From the NCBI GenBank assembly GCA_946478755.1, contig CAMLDJ010000057.1, forward strand, positions 1 to 24,215: DNA of 24,215 nucleotides. The letters are read 5' to 3'. Source of the stretch: an uncultured Pedobacter sp. (lineage in GTDB: Bacteria > Bacteroidota > Bacteroidia > Sphingobacteriales > Sphingobacteriaceae). Below are positions 1 to 7,987 of this stretch, one piece after another. Made by a program: the position numbers and the translations under genes. Within the stretch, counting starts at the first letter, position 1, and each line of letters begins with the position of its first letter. The notes below the pieces were generated by a model. The model had not been told where the DNA came from. It saw nothing but the letters and a program-made list of their open reading frames with translations, and did no database searches.

Positions 1-396
1 CGAAAATTATATATTCGTAAATACTTAATCCCTCCTCAACTTTCTTGCCTGATCCCTAATTTTTTAAACCTTGCTCCACAACATTTGGCATTGATCCTAA
101 CAAGATTACCGCCAAAAGTTCTGGAGCAGGTCCGAACGGTCACTTTGCTCTGGAATCATGTAGACAATTTGGAACGGAATCCAAGGTCAGGTTATTTGCG
201 GAATGAGAGATCACTTTCACATGCCTGCTTCATCAAACTGACTCGTCCTGGATCAGATACGTTTGTAGCACTACTTTTCAGTTCATTGACTTTTCACGAA
301 TTTTCGTATTTTACACAATCCGGTTTTTAAGAGGGGGGGTGCAGTGTTTTTATGAGGGGTAATAACATAAACAAATTAGAAATTTTCAGCCATTAC
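1..396. other. Gene-poor region upstream of the regulator
   Basis: No convincing gene is seen on either strand in this 396-bp stretch. An open frame at 85-330 starts with TTG, has no recognisable domain and runs across the degenerate repeats, so it is treated as non-coding. TACGTTTG at 258-265 matches the Bacteroidota -7 consensus TAnnTTTG and could serve the regulator gene, but no matching -33 TTTG is visible at the right distance. A G-run lies at 331-339, just before the first possible ATG of the regulator at 352. Confidence 0.4.
138..226. repeat. Degenerate 23-24-bp direct repeats, IS21-end-like
   Basis: Units begin at about 138, 161, 185 and 208. They follow a loose pattern of GGTCA, a T-rich step, then CGGAAT or TGGAAT, for example GGTCACTTTGCTCTGGAAT at 138. 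The last unit is incomplete. Multiple terminal repeats of this kind (GGTCAnTTTGnnCCGGAAT) are what I recall at the ends of IS21-family elements in Bacteroidota. No istA or istB coding sequence is present, so this would be a relic end. A regulator binding array is the alternative. Confidence 0.4.
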
Positions 397-2283
397 ATGA
401 AAGCCAGAATTATAAGCCTGTTATATATTCTTTTCTGTTCTTTTGTGGCAAACGCACAGAAAGCCGTTGAAGCTAACAGCTTAGTAGAACAGCATATTTT
501 CATGTTTGACGAAATTGAACAGCTCGAAGATCCTGCAGGGAAATTAACTTTAAACGATGTTTTAACTCATTATAATTCTAGTTTTAAGCCTAGTCTGAGA
601 AGTACTCCTCAAAATGATAACCGGAAATCTGTTTATTGGTATAGGATCAAACTGACTTGGTCGGCAGCGTTAAATAAAAGATTTTTACTTGAGTTTTATG
701 ATCAATCTATTGATGACATAAAGGCTTTTATTCCCATTGCGAAAGACAAATACAAGGTCATAGAAATGGGAGATGCACAAAAATTTGATAACCGCAGCTT
801 TAGGCATAAAAATTTTGAAATAGAATTAGATAAAATACCTGACGGAGAAAGTATCTTTTATTTTAGAATTCAATCAGAGGACGGTGCATTGGTGGTCATA
901 GTCCTTCGATCCATACACAGGTTCATAGCATATGCTTTAAACGAATATTTAGGTTTCGGAATTTTCTATGGCATGATACTGATATTCAGTCTCTATAATT
1001 TAATTATGTTCTTATATGTGCAGCAGAAGCAATATTTGTATTATGTAATTTATATTCTCTCCGTTGGCTTATATGAAACCTGTATCGATGGCATTGCTTA
1101 TCAATATTTATGGCCCGGCAGTCCCGCCTGGAATCAGGTAGCCTATGCAGTGGCGCTCTGCTGTATGAGTGTTTTTGCACTTCTTTTTACACAGAAATTA
1201 CTTCATGTAAAAACAAAAGCTCCGGTACTCAATAAGTTAATAAACGCACTAATCCTATTACGGATCACCGCCTTCTTCCTCATTTACTTTTTAGACAGGG
1301 AATTGTTTCAGTATAAATCTATTGAAGTAATCCCTTTAACGCTTGCTTTTTATTCTGGCATTTATATATACAGGAAAGGGTATAGGCCTGCAAGGTTCCT
1401 GGTGTTAGGGTATAGTTTTTTGTTTTTTGGATTTACTTTAAAATTTTTAATTGCACTAGGAGTTAACTGGCTTAATTTTAACGTCGTAGCATATTATGCT
1501 CTCACCATATGTTTCATTATTGAGATGGCTTTCTTTTCGCTCTCCGTTGGCGACCAGGTACATCTTCTTAAAAAGAAAAAGGAAAAAGCGCAGAGGGCTA
1601 CAATCCGCCAAATGCGCGCTAATGAAAAATTAAAAGACTCCATTAATAAGGAGCTTGAAACTAAGGTGGAAGAGCGTACGAGAGAAGTGTTTGAAAAATC
1701 TGCGATCATTGAACAGCAATATCTTCAGCTTCGGGATACGAATGAACTGCTTAAATCGCAATCCGAGGAGATTTCAAGGATGAATGCGCTTTTGAAAAAT
1801 GATAATCAGGTCTTGAGGGTCGATATAGAAAAGGTTACAAGAGCTAGGATCATGTCGACCGATGTGGACTTTACGGAGTTTAGTAAGATCTATCCAGATA
1901 AAGAAAGCTGTTTTGAATTTTTAGCTCAGTTAAAATGGAGTAAAGGCTATGCCTGTAAGAAATGCGGAAGCAGTAATTATACTTCGGGACATTCTTCTTA
2001 CAGCAGGCGATGTTCAAAGTGCGGCTACGAAGAATCGGTAATGATGAATACTATTTTTCAAAATACCCGCATTCCTATTAATAAATCCTTTTATATGATT
2101 TTCCTTATTTACACCAGTAAGGGAAAAATCTCCTCCCATAAATTGTCGGAAATTCTGGAGATTAGGCAAAACACCTGTCTGGCTTACAGCGGTAAAATCA
2201 AAAAGCTGATGGATGAGCGAAAAAAAGAGCTTAAAAACGCCGGTGAAATGGGTTGGAGTAAGCTTGTTTATGAAGAAAACTGA
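397..2283 (+). CDS. 7TM-DISM membrane sensor fused to an IS1595-type transposase zinc-ribbon/HTH domain
   Basis: This is a predicted inner-membrane one-component regulator of 628 residues. In order it has a signal peptide (about 1-20, ending NAQ), a periplasmic 7TMR-DISMED2-like beta domain (about 40-180), a seven-helix DISM membrane region (about 184-385), a charged coiled coil (about 386-485), and a C-terminal zinc ribbon with cysteine pairs C520/C523 and C539/C542. The ribbon leads into NTIFQNTRIP and an HTH-like stretch, the N-terminal DNA-binding layout of IS1595 transposases. The DDE catalytic domain is absent. An ATG at 352 adds 15 residues; I chose 397 because the signal peptide begins there. 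The gene sits 286 bp upstream of susC on the same strand, so it probably senses a glycan-derived ligand in the periplasm and controls that locus. The domain assignments are by eye; the regulatory role is inferred. Confidence 0.85.
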   Translation: MKARIISLLYILFCSFVANAQKAVEANSLVEQHIFMFDEIEQLEDPAGKLTLNDVLTHYNSSFKPSLRSTPQNDNRKSVYWYRIKLTWSAALNKRFLLEFYDQSIDDIKAFIPIAKDKYKVIEMGDAQKFDNRSFRHKNFEIELDKIPDGESIFYFRIQSEDGALVVIVLRSIHRFIAYALNEYLGFGIFYGMILIFSLYNLIMFLYVQQKQYLYYVIYILSVGLYETCIDGIAYQYLWPGSPAWNQVAYAVALCCMSVFALLFTQKLLHVKTKAPVLNKLINALILLRITAFFLIYFLDRELFQYKSIEVIPLTLAFYSGIYIYRKGYRPARFLVLGYSFLFFGFTLKFLIALGVNWLNFNVVAYYALTICFIIEMAFFSLSVGDQVHLLKKKKEKAQRATIRQMRANEKLKDSINKELETKVEERTREVFEKSAIIEQQYLQLRDTNELLKSQSEEISRMNALLKNDNQVLRVDIEKVTRARIMSTDVDFTEFSKIYPDKESCFEFLAQLKWSKGYACKKCGSSNYTSGHSSYSRRCSKCGYEESVMMNTIFQNTRIPINKSFYMIFLIYTSKGKISSHKLSEILEIRQNTCLAYSGKIKKLMDERKKELKNAGEMGWSKLVYEEN

Positions 2284-2303
2284 TTTTTTTGGAAAAAAAA
2301 AGC

Positions 2304-2412
2304 ACTTGGTACTATTGCGTATCGGCCGCTCTTCTAATGACCTGCCCGTTATTCGCTCAGCAGTTGTTAATCAACATTTAAGTTAAAAAATCATTTGGTA
2401 CTAAAGCGCATC
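2304..2412. repeat. Two direct repeats in the susC upstream region
   Basis: The copies are at 2304-2323 (ACTTGGTACTATTGCGTATC) and 2393-2412 (ATTTGGTACTAAAGCGCATC). They match at 16 of 20 positions, start 89 bp apart, and are both preceded by an A-tract and two further bases. Their place between a DNA-binding regulator and susC makes them candidate operator sites. What binds them is inference. Confidence 0.5.
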
Positions 2413-2471
2413 AATTTTCATATATACTCCTATTTATCAGCATTTTACGTAATTTTTTTTACTCATATCTA

Positions 2472-2503
2472 TTGATTTATTGCATCCTGTTGCATTACTT
2501 TAC
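2472..2503 (+). promoter_or_regulatory. Possible susC promoter
   Basis: TTG at 2472-2474 and TACTTTAC at 2496-2503 are 21 bp apart, the spacing expected between the Bacteroidota -33 (TTTG) and -7 (TAnnTTTG) boxes. The -7 box matches only partly, so the call is weak. Transcription would start near 2510 and place the palindrome at 2528-2545 in the leader. Confidence 0.25.
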
Positions 2504-2527
2504 AAAATCAATTGAACCAAATATTTC

Positions 2528-2545
2528 CAAGAAACCGGTTTCTTG
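2528..2545. promoter_or_regulatory. Perfect 18-bp palindrome before susC, LacI-type operator candidate
   Basis: The sequence CAAGAAACCGGTTTCTTG is fully self-complementary and ends 24 bp before the susC ATG at 2570. A central AAACCGGTTT is typical of LacI-family operators. No LacI-family gene lies in this window, so a repressor would have to be encoded elsewhere. In RNA it could form a short 7-bp hairpin in the leader. Confidence 0.45.
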
Positions 2546-2569
2546 CTTATTTTTTACTAACCAAACAAT

Positions 2570-5485
2570 ATGAAAGCGAAGATTAAAGTGTTTTTAACGC
2601 TTGCATTAGCCTTATGCAGCTATGCAACCGCTATGGCGCAAGAAATTAAAGTTACAGGTACAGTTAAAGACAAAACCGGTGGTCCCCTGGTAGGTGTGTC
2701 TATTGTATTAGAAGGAACAAAACGAGGCACCTCAAGCGGTGCGACTGGGGAATTCTCTATAACGGCAGCTAAGGGCGCTGTTTTACTTTTTAACATGGTG
2801 GGATTTAAATCCCAAAAAATAAACGTTAATAATAGCGCGCTAAATGTCACCCTTTTAGACGATCAAAAAGCGTTGACTGAAATAGTAGTTGTAGGATACG
2901 GCAGCCAGCGAAAGGGTGATATCACAGGCTCTGTTGCTTCCATATCAGACGAAGTATTTGAATCAAGGCCTAACACACAATTTGGAAATCTTATTCAGGG
3001 AAAGACAGCTGGTGTTCAGGTCATTACATCTTCTGGGAAGCCTTCTGGAGAATTTAACATTCGGATTAGGGGGACAAGTTCAATTACTTCCTCAAGTGAG
3101 CCTTTGTATGTAATGGATGGCATTCCTATAGGAGATACCCGAAGTATAAACCCAGCCGATATTGAAAGTATATCGATATTAAAAGACGCGTCTTCTGCAG
3201 CTATATACGGGGCTCAGGGAGCAAACGGGGTAGTACTCATCACCACTAAAAAAGGTAAAATCGGAAAAGCCAAGGTAGACTTTAACTCATATATGGGTAG
3301 CTCAAGCGTTTGGAAAAGGATGGATCTTTTAAATGCAGATCAATACAAGGCCTTAATGACTGAAATGGGTCAGAATACCGATTGGAGTCTGTATACTGCG
3401 AATACCGATTGGCAGGACAAAATTTTCCAGAACGGGCGTTCTCAGAATTATCAGCTTTCCATGTCGGGCAGGAACGATAAAACAGGTTATTATATTTCAG
3501 GTGGGTGGATGCAGCAAGTGGGTGCGGTTAGAAGTGCAGAAATGGACCGTGGTAATTTTAAGGTAAATCTTGACCAGAAGATAAATAATTGGTTTAAAGT
3601 CGGTACAAATATGACCTATACCCGGTACCATGACGTGAATTTAAACGATAATGGGGGAGGTGTAATTCTTGAAATGCTTGCCGCTCCTCCTGTTATTGAT
3701 ATATACAATGCTGATGGGACCTTTACCAGAAACCCATTCCAAGATTGGGAGAACCCGGTTGCTGCTACCGATGCAGAAGACAAGGGATATACAACTCAAC
3801 GTTTATTAGGAAACGTGTTCTCTGAAATTAATTTTATTCCTGAACTTAAATTAAGAACCAGTGTAGGAATGGATTATATTAATTCTACTTATCAGAGTTT
3901 TCGGGATCCTATTCGTACCGGTTGGGGAAGAGCCAATGGTGGTATCAGCCAATATAATACAAATTTGTCAAACTATTGGATTGTAGACAACGCGTTATCT
4001 TATGCAAAAAAAATACAAAAACATAATTTTAGTGCTTTAGCAGCGATTGTTTTTCAGAAGACTAACTGGGAAAGTAGCTCTATCGAAAGGAGGGGATTTA
4101 CTGGACTGTCTGTTGTAACTCCCAATGGTGGGGCCACTGTAACAACAGCAACAGCAAGCAGGTCAGCTAGAGCGAATCAATCTTATCTAAGCCGTTTAAC
4201 CTACGATTATGATGGTAGATATTTGTTCACGGCTAATTTTAGAGCAGACAATTCATCAAATTTTGGCCCGGGACATAGATGGGGTTATTTCCCTTCATTT
4301 TCAACAGGATGGAGGATATCGCAGGAGAAATTTTTCAACGCCGATTTTGTGAATGATTTAAAATTAAGAGCAGGCTGGGGAGTGGTTGGAAATGATAATA
4401 TTAGTGCTTATGCTTATTTGCCACGTGTAGGTGTTACAGCAAGTTACCCTATCGGCGGCACAATTTTACCAGGAACTTTCCCTGCAAGTATTGGTAATTC
4501 TGATTTAAAATGGGAAGAGACTCAACAAACCAATCTGGCAGTGGATCTAAGTATGTTACATTCAAGAGTTAATTTTACTGCCGAAATTTACAAAAAGACA
4601 ACCAACGATCTTTTATTAGAGATGCCTTTGCCAAATATTACAGGGTTTAGCTCTGGTATTCAGAATGTAGGTTCAATACAAAATAAAGGATTGGAGTTTT
4701 TATTAAATACTAAAAACTTTGTAAATAAATTTCAGTGGGAGACAGACTTTAACATATCCTTTAACAGGAATAAAGTGTTAAATATAGTTGGGCAACAAAT
4801 TAATGGTGGTGGCCTTTCGGTAAGAGGTGATGTTACATTGAATAAAGAGGGTTATCCCCTAGGAATATTCTATGGTTATATTGCCGATGTTGTTGATCCG
4901 GCTACTGGAAACCTTTTTTATCTTGACGCAAAAGGCAATAGCACTTTTAATCCAGATCCTGCCACAGACAGGGTAATTATAGGAAATCCTAACCCTGACT
5001 TTATTTATGGACTTACCAATACGTTTTCGTTTAAAAACTTTGGCCTAAGCGTTTTCTTGCAAGGTACCCAAGGGAATGATGCATTTAATGCCAGTCGTAT
5101 AGAAATGGAAGCAATGGAAGTGCCTAAAAACCAATCAGCTGCTGTTCTCAGAAGATGGATCCAACCAGGAGATGTCACAGATATTCCGCGTCCAGGTAAT
5201 ACGAATAACTCCAAAATTTCTACACGTTTTGTGGAAGACGGCTCTTTTTTGAGAGTGAAAACAGCAACATTGAGTTATGATTTACCTAAAGCGCTATTAA
5301 ATAGAGCTAAAATAGCTAATGCAAGACTATATGTGACAGGAGAAAACCTGTTCACCATAACCGGCTATTCAGGCTTCGATCCCGAGGTAAACTCTGGCGG
5401 AGGCTCTAATACTGTTCAAGGAATTGACTATGGAACATATCCGCAGACCCGCAACCTGATTTTTGGCCTAAGTGTTTCATTTTAA
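2570..5485 (+). CDS. SusC-type TonB-dependent outer membrane glycan transporter
   Basis: This 971-residue outer membrane beta-barrel imports oligosaccharides with energy from TonB. It has a signal peptide (1-24, ending AMAQ), a carboxypeptidase-D-regulatory-like beta-sandwich (about 27-100), a TonB-box-like EIVVVGYG followed by the plug domain (about 105-225, including LYVMDGIP), and a barrel ending in the C-terminal phenylalanine of LIFGLSVSF. There is no N-terminal STN domain, unlike the SusC at 19343-22726, so it is unlikely to signal to a FecR/sigma pair. susD follows after 11 bp, so the two are co-transcribed. The downstream GH30 and GH3 enzymes suggest a beta-glucan oligosaccharide ligand. 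Family certain, substrate inferred. Confidence 0.96.
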   Translation: MKAKIKVFLTLALALCSYATAMAQEIKVTGTVKDKTGGPLVGVSIVLEGTKRGTSSGATGEFSITAAKGAVLLFNMVGFKSQKINVNNSALNVTLLDDQKALTEIVVVGYGSQRKGDITGSVASISDEVFESRPNTQFGNLIQGKTAGVQVITSSGKPSGEFNIRIRGTSSITSSSEPLYVMDGIPIGDTRSINPADIESISILKDASSAAIYGAQGANGVVLITTKKGKIGKAKVDFNSYMGSSSVWKRMDLLNADQYKALMTEMGQNTDWSLYTANTDWQDKIFQNGRSQNYQLSMSGRNDKTGYYISGGWMQQVGAVRSAEMDRGNFKVNLDQKINNWFKVGTNMTYTRYHDVNLNDNGGGVILEMLAAPPVIDIYNADGTFTRNPFQDWENPVAATDAEDKGYTTQRLLGNVFSEINFIPELKLRTSVGMDYINSTYQSFRDPIRTGWGRANGGISQYNTNLSNYWIVDNALSYAKKIQKHNFSALAAIVFQKTNWESSSIERRGFTGLSVVTPNGGATVTTATASRSARANQSYLSRLTYDYDGRYLFTANFRADNSSNFGPGHRWGYFPSFSTGWRISQEKFFNADFVNDLKLRAGWGVVGNDNISAYAYLPRVGVTASYPIGGTILPGTFPASIGNSDLKWEETQQTNLAVDLSMLHSRVNFTAEIYKKTTNDLLLEMPLPNITGFSSGIQNVGSIQNKGLEFLLNTKNFVNKFQWETDFNISFNRNKVLNIVGQQINGGGLSVRGDVTLNKEGYPLGIFYGYIADVVDPATGNLFYLDAKGNSTFNPDPATDRVIIGNPNPDFIYGLTNTFSFKNFGLSVFLQGTQGNDAFNASRIEMEAMEVPKNQSAAVLRRWIQPGDVTDIPRPGNTNNSKISTRFVEDGSFLRVKTATLSYDLPKALLNRAKIANARLYVTGENLFTITGYSGFDPEVNSGGGSNTVQGIDYGTYPQTRNLIFGLSVSF

Positions 5486-5496
5486 ATAACAATTAT

Positions 5497-6990
5497 ATGA
5501 AAAATATAACTACTTGCTTTTTTACAGCCTTAATTCTGTTGACGGCATCTTCTTGCAAAAAGTTTACAGATTTAAAACCTGTTTCCGAAGCTACAGCAGC
5601 AAACGCTTATAACACCGCACAAGATGCAGAAGGAGCCTTGATTGGCGTGTACGAGTCCTTCCGTTCACAGGAATATTATATTTGGGACAACATCGTATTG
5701 AGCGATGTGATTTCTGATAATTACTATGCAGGGGGCGATGATCCTAATAATATTGCGATTGACAAATTGAATCTTTCAGCAGATAATCCCAGAATTTTAA
5801 ATGACTGGAAATCCCTGTATAATGCCATATTAAAAGCAAATATGGTATTGGATAAAGTTCCCAATATTCAGGATGCAAAACTCGACCTGAGCAAGAGAAG
5901 AGCTCAAATTTTAGGCGAAGCTGCATTTTTAAGGGCTTACAACTATTATCAGTTAGTCACTTTATTTGGAGGAGTTCCTATTGTAATTTCACCTATTACT
6001 TCAACCGAACCCAGCGCAACTAATATTCCAAAGTCAAGTGAAGAAGAGGTTTATGCCCAAATCATTAAAGACCTTGAATTTGCTCTGGATAACAGATTGC
6101 CAGACAAACACGATGGCGAGATTAGTATAAGCAAAGGAAGAGCAACAAAAGGTGCTGCTAATGCCCTACTTGCTAAAGCGTACGCGCAGAAGCCAGCAAA
6201 GGACTATACTAAGATGTTACAATACTGTGATGCTGTTATAAACAGCCCTTTAGGATACAAATTGCTTAGTAATTATGACTTCCTTTTTGATGGCAGTCAT
6301 TACAATAATGAGGAATCCATTTTAGAAGCTCAATTTACAGGGACTACAGGTGGAAGCGGGAATTACGGTTCATCTTTATTATTGCCTCCATCTATTACCA
6401 TTGACACCTGGAGGAAATTTGTAACGCCTTCTCATGATCTTGTAAATGCATTTGATGCTGCGGGAGATAACGTTCGTAAAAATGCTTCGATCAAATTCGA
6501 ATCTGCACCTTGGATTGATGAATACTGGGAAAACAAAATCAATTCAGTAATACCATTTGCCTATAAATGGAGAAGCAAGTCAGGCTGGGATAACAGCACC
6601 AGCAGACAGTACATGTTGAGATTAGCAGACGTTATTCTTTTAAAAGCGGAAGCTATGAATGAGCTTAATCAGCCTGCCGAAGAGGTTAAAAATGTTCTCC
6701 TACAAATTAGACAGCGGGTAGGCTTAGGAAATGTTTCAGCTACTACTAAAGAAGGATTAAGAACAGCGATTTTAAACGAAAGAAGGCTGGAATTTGCTCA
6801 GGAAGGACAGCGCTGGAACGACCTTAAACGCTACGGTCTTGCAGTAGGAACGATGAATAATTTAAATGAGATAGATCTCCGAACTAATACAAAGACGAAT
6901 TATAATGCCACTGCCTCGAAACTCTTACTGCCAATTCCGCAGCAAGAGCTGAACAGAAACAGCAAGTTAGTTCAAAACCCAGGTTATTAA
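5497..6990 (+). CDS. SusD/RagB-family surface glycan-binding lipoprotein
   Basis: This 497-residue lipoprotein is expected to sit as a lid on the SusC barrel and capture ligand at the cell surface. The lipobox TASSC places the lipidated cysteine at residue 20. The helical TPR-like N-terminal half, with RAQILGEAAFLRAYNYYQLV and the IPKSSEEEVYAQIIKDLE segment, and the C-terminal NERRLEFAQEGQRWNDLKRYG block ending LLPIPQQELN...NPGY are typical of SusD. It lies 11 bp after susC and 30 bp before the PKD lipoprotein gene. Length is normal for the family. Confidence 0.96.
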   Translation: MKNITTCFFTALILLTASSCKKFTDLKPVSEATAANAYNTAQDAEGALIGVYESFRSQEYYIWDNIVLSDVISDNYYAGGDDPNNIAIDKLNLSADNPRILNDWKSLYNAILKANMVLDKVPNIQDAKLDLSKRRAQILGEAAFLRAYNYYQLVTLFGGVPIVISPITSTEPSATNIPKSSEEEVYAQIIKDLEFALDNRLPDKHDGEISISKGRATKGAANALLAKAYAQKPAKDYTKMLQYCDAVINSPLGYKLLSNYDFLFDGSHYNNEESILEAQFTGTTGGSGNYGSSLLLPPSITIDTWRKFVTPSHDLVNAFDAAGDNVRKNASIKFESAPWIDEYWENKINSVIPFAYKWRSKSGWDNSTSRQYMLRLADVILLKAEAMNELNQPAEEVKNVLLQIRQRVGLGNVSATTKEGLRTAILNERRLEFAQEGQRWNDLKRYGLAVGTMNNLNEIDLRTNTKTNYNATASKLLLPIPQQELNRNSKLVQNPGY

Positions 6991-7020
6991 AAAACAAGCT
7001 TATAAGTAAATATAATTAAG

Positions 7021-7836
7021 ATGAAACAATATATAATAAAGATATTAAGTGTCTGTCTGATGGTTGCTTTTGTCAGCTGCGAGAAGGATGAGCGCCCAGC
7101 TGCAGCGACAGTCGATTTCTCGTATACGGCGAGTAACCTTTCTGTCGCCTTCTCAAACCAGTCAACCAATTCGCGTTACTTTTCCTGGAATTTTGGAGAC
7201 GGTGCGGCTGAAGTTACATCGATGTCTGCTTCCCATTCTTATGAGGATGAAGGAACGTACACGGTAACCTTAACCACAACTGGTAGGGATGGCTCTACAC
7301 AAACAAAAACTCAGGAAGTAACCGTAAAGGCTGCGCCAAATTTTGTTCAAGGTGGTAAAATGAATACTACCGATGCTTCAGCCTGGAGCCATATCACATT
7401 TTCGACAGGCGTAACGTTTGCCATAGAAAATGGCAAAATGGTTGCTAAAGGAGGAGGCTGGGGACATGCGGGAGTTTACCAAAAAATAGGTGTTACCGCA
7501 GGTAAAAGCTACGTTCTTGACATGGTTATCTCTGGAGGCGGAGCTGAAGATACCTGGTTCGAAGTATATGTAGACTCAACGGCACCTGCTGCTGGAATGA
7601 CAGACTATAGCTTCGGCGGAAAGAGAATGGGTTTTAGTACCTGGTGCTACGGGAATAACAAAGCATTTGACGGTATTTTATCGTCGCCTGGGATCGCCTG
7701 TGAAGATGCAATAGGGAAGAATACCATAAGCTTCCAGCAAAGCGGAGATGTTTATCTGGTGATAAGAATAGGCGGCAGCAATTTAGGCTCTACCGGAATA
7801 TCAATAGACAATGTTTCACTTACTGAAAAAGAGTAA
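7021..7836 (+). CDS. PKD-domain surface lipoprotein, probable glycan-binding protein (SusE position)
   Basis: This is a 271-residue lipoprotein with lipobox FVSC (Cys20). Residues after the cysteine read EKDER, an acidic stretch resembling the lipoprotein surface-export signal of Bacteroidota. A PKD domain spans about residues 30-103 (YFSWNFGDG is the PKD signature WxFGDG). The rest, about 105-271, is glycine- and aromatic-rich and ends SIDNVSLTE, like jelly-roll carbohydrate-binding modules of the CBM4/22 type, though I cannot assign it to a named family. It fills the place of SusE/SusF or SGBP proteins, directly after susD. I infer that it binds the same glucan as SusD at the cell surface. 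No catalytic motif is visible. Confidence 0.85.
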   Translation: MKQYIIKILSVCLMVAFVSCEKDERPAAATVDFSYTASNLSVAFSNQSTNSRYFSWNFGDGAAEVTSMSASHSYEDEGTYTVTLTTTGRDGSTQTKTQEVTVKAAPNFVQGGKMNTTDASAWSHITFSTGVTFAIENGKMVAKGGGWGHAGVYQKIGVTAGKSYVLDMVISGGGAEDTWFEVYVDSTAPAAGMTDYSFGGKRMGFSTWCYGNNKAFDGILSSPGIACEDAIGKNTISFQQSGDVYLVIRIGGSNLGSTGISIDNVSLTEKE

Positions 7837-7886
7837 GAAATGGACTTCTATTACCGTTGATTTTAACCAACAGAATTAAAAAATAA

Positions 7887-7927
7887 TGCAGGGCTTTAGC
7901 CACATTAACCTGGCTAAAAGCCCCGCA
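7887..7927. other. Intercistronic hairpin between the PKD lipoprotein and GH30 genes
   Basis: Left arm TGCAGGGCTTTAGCC (7887-7901) pairs with right arm GGCTAAAAGCCCCGCA (7912-7927) with one mismatch and one bulge; the loop is 10 nt. No T-tract follows on the plus strand, but an A-tract precedes it, so it resembles an intrinsic terminator only when read on the minus strand. It may set the 3' end or stability of the upstream susCD mRNA. Confidence 0.6.
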
Positions 7928-7987
7928 TCAATTGACAAGCTCAGTGGCGAGGGAAAGACTCAATTTGATTTTCTAAAAAATAAACTC

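Noticed and set aside
85..330. An 81-codon plus-strand open frame upstream of the regulator
   Set aside because: It starts with TTG, has no recognisable domain or signal and crosses the degenerate repeat array. It is better explained as non-coding.
397..2283. Annotation of the regulator as an active transposase
   Set aside because: Only the zinc ribbon and HTH part resembles IS1595; no DDE catalytic domain, terminal inverted repeats or target duplication is seen, and the rest is a membrane sensor.
7886..7987. Upstream start for the lipidated GH30 gene
   Set aside because: The added residues are encoded by a hairpin region and would hide a clear lipoprotein signal that begins at 7988.
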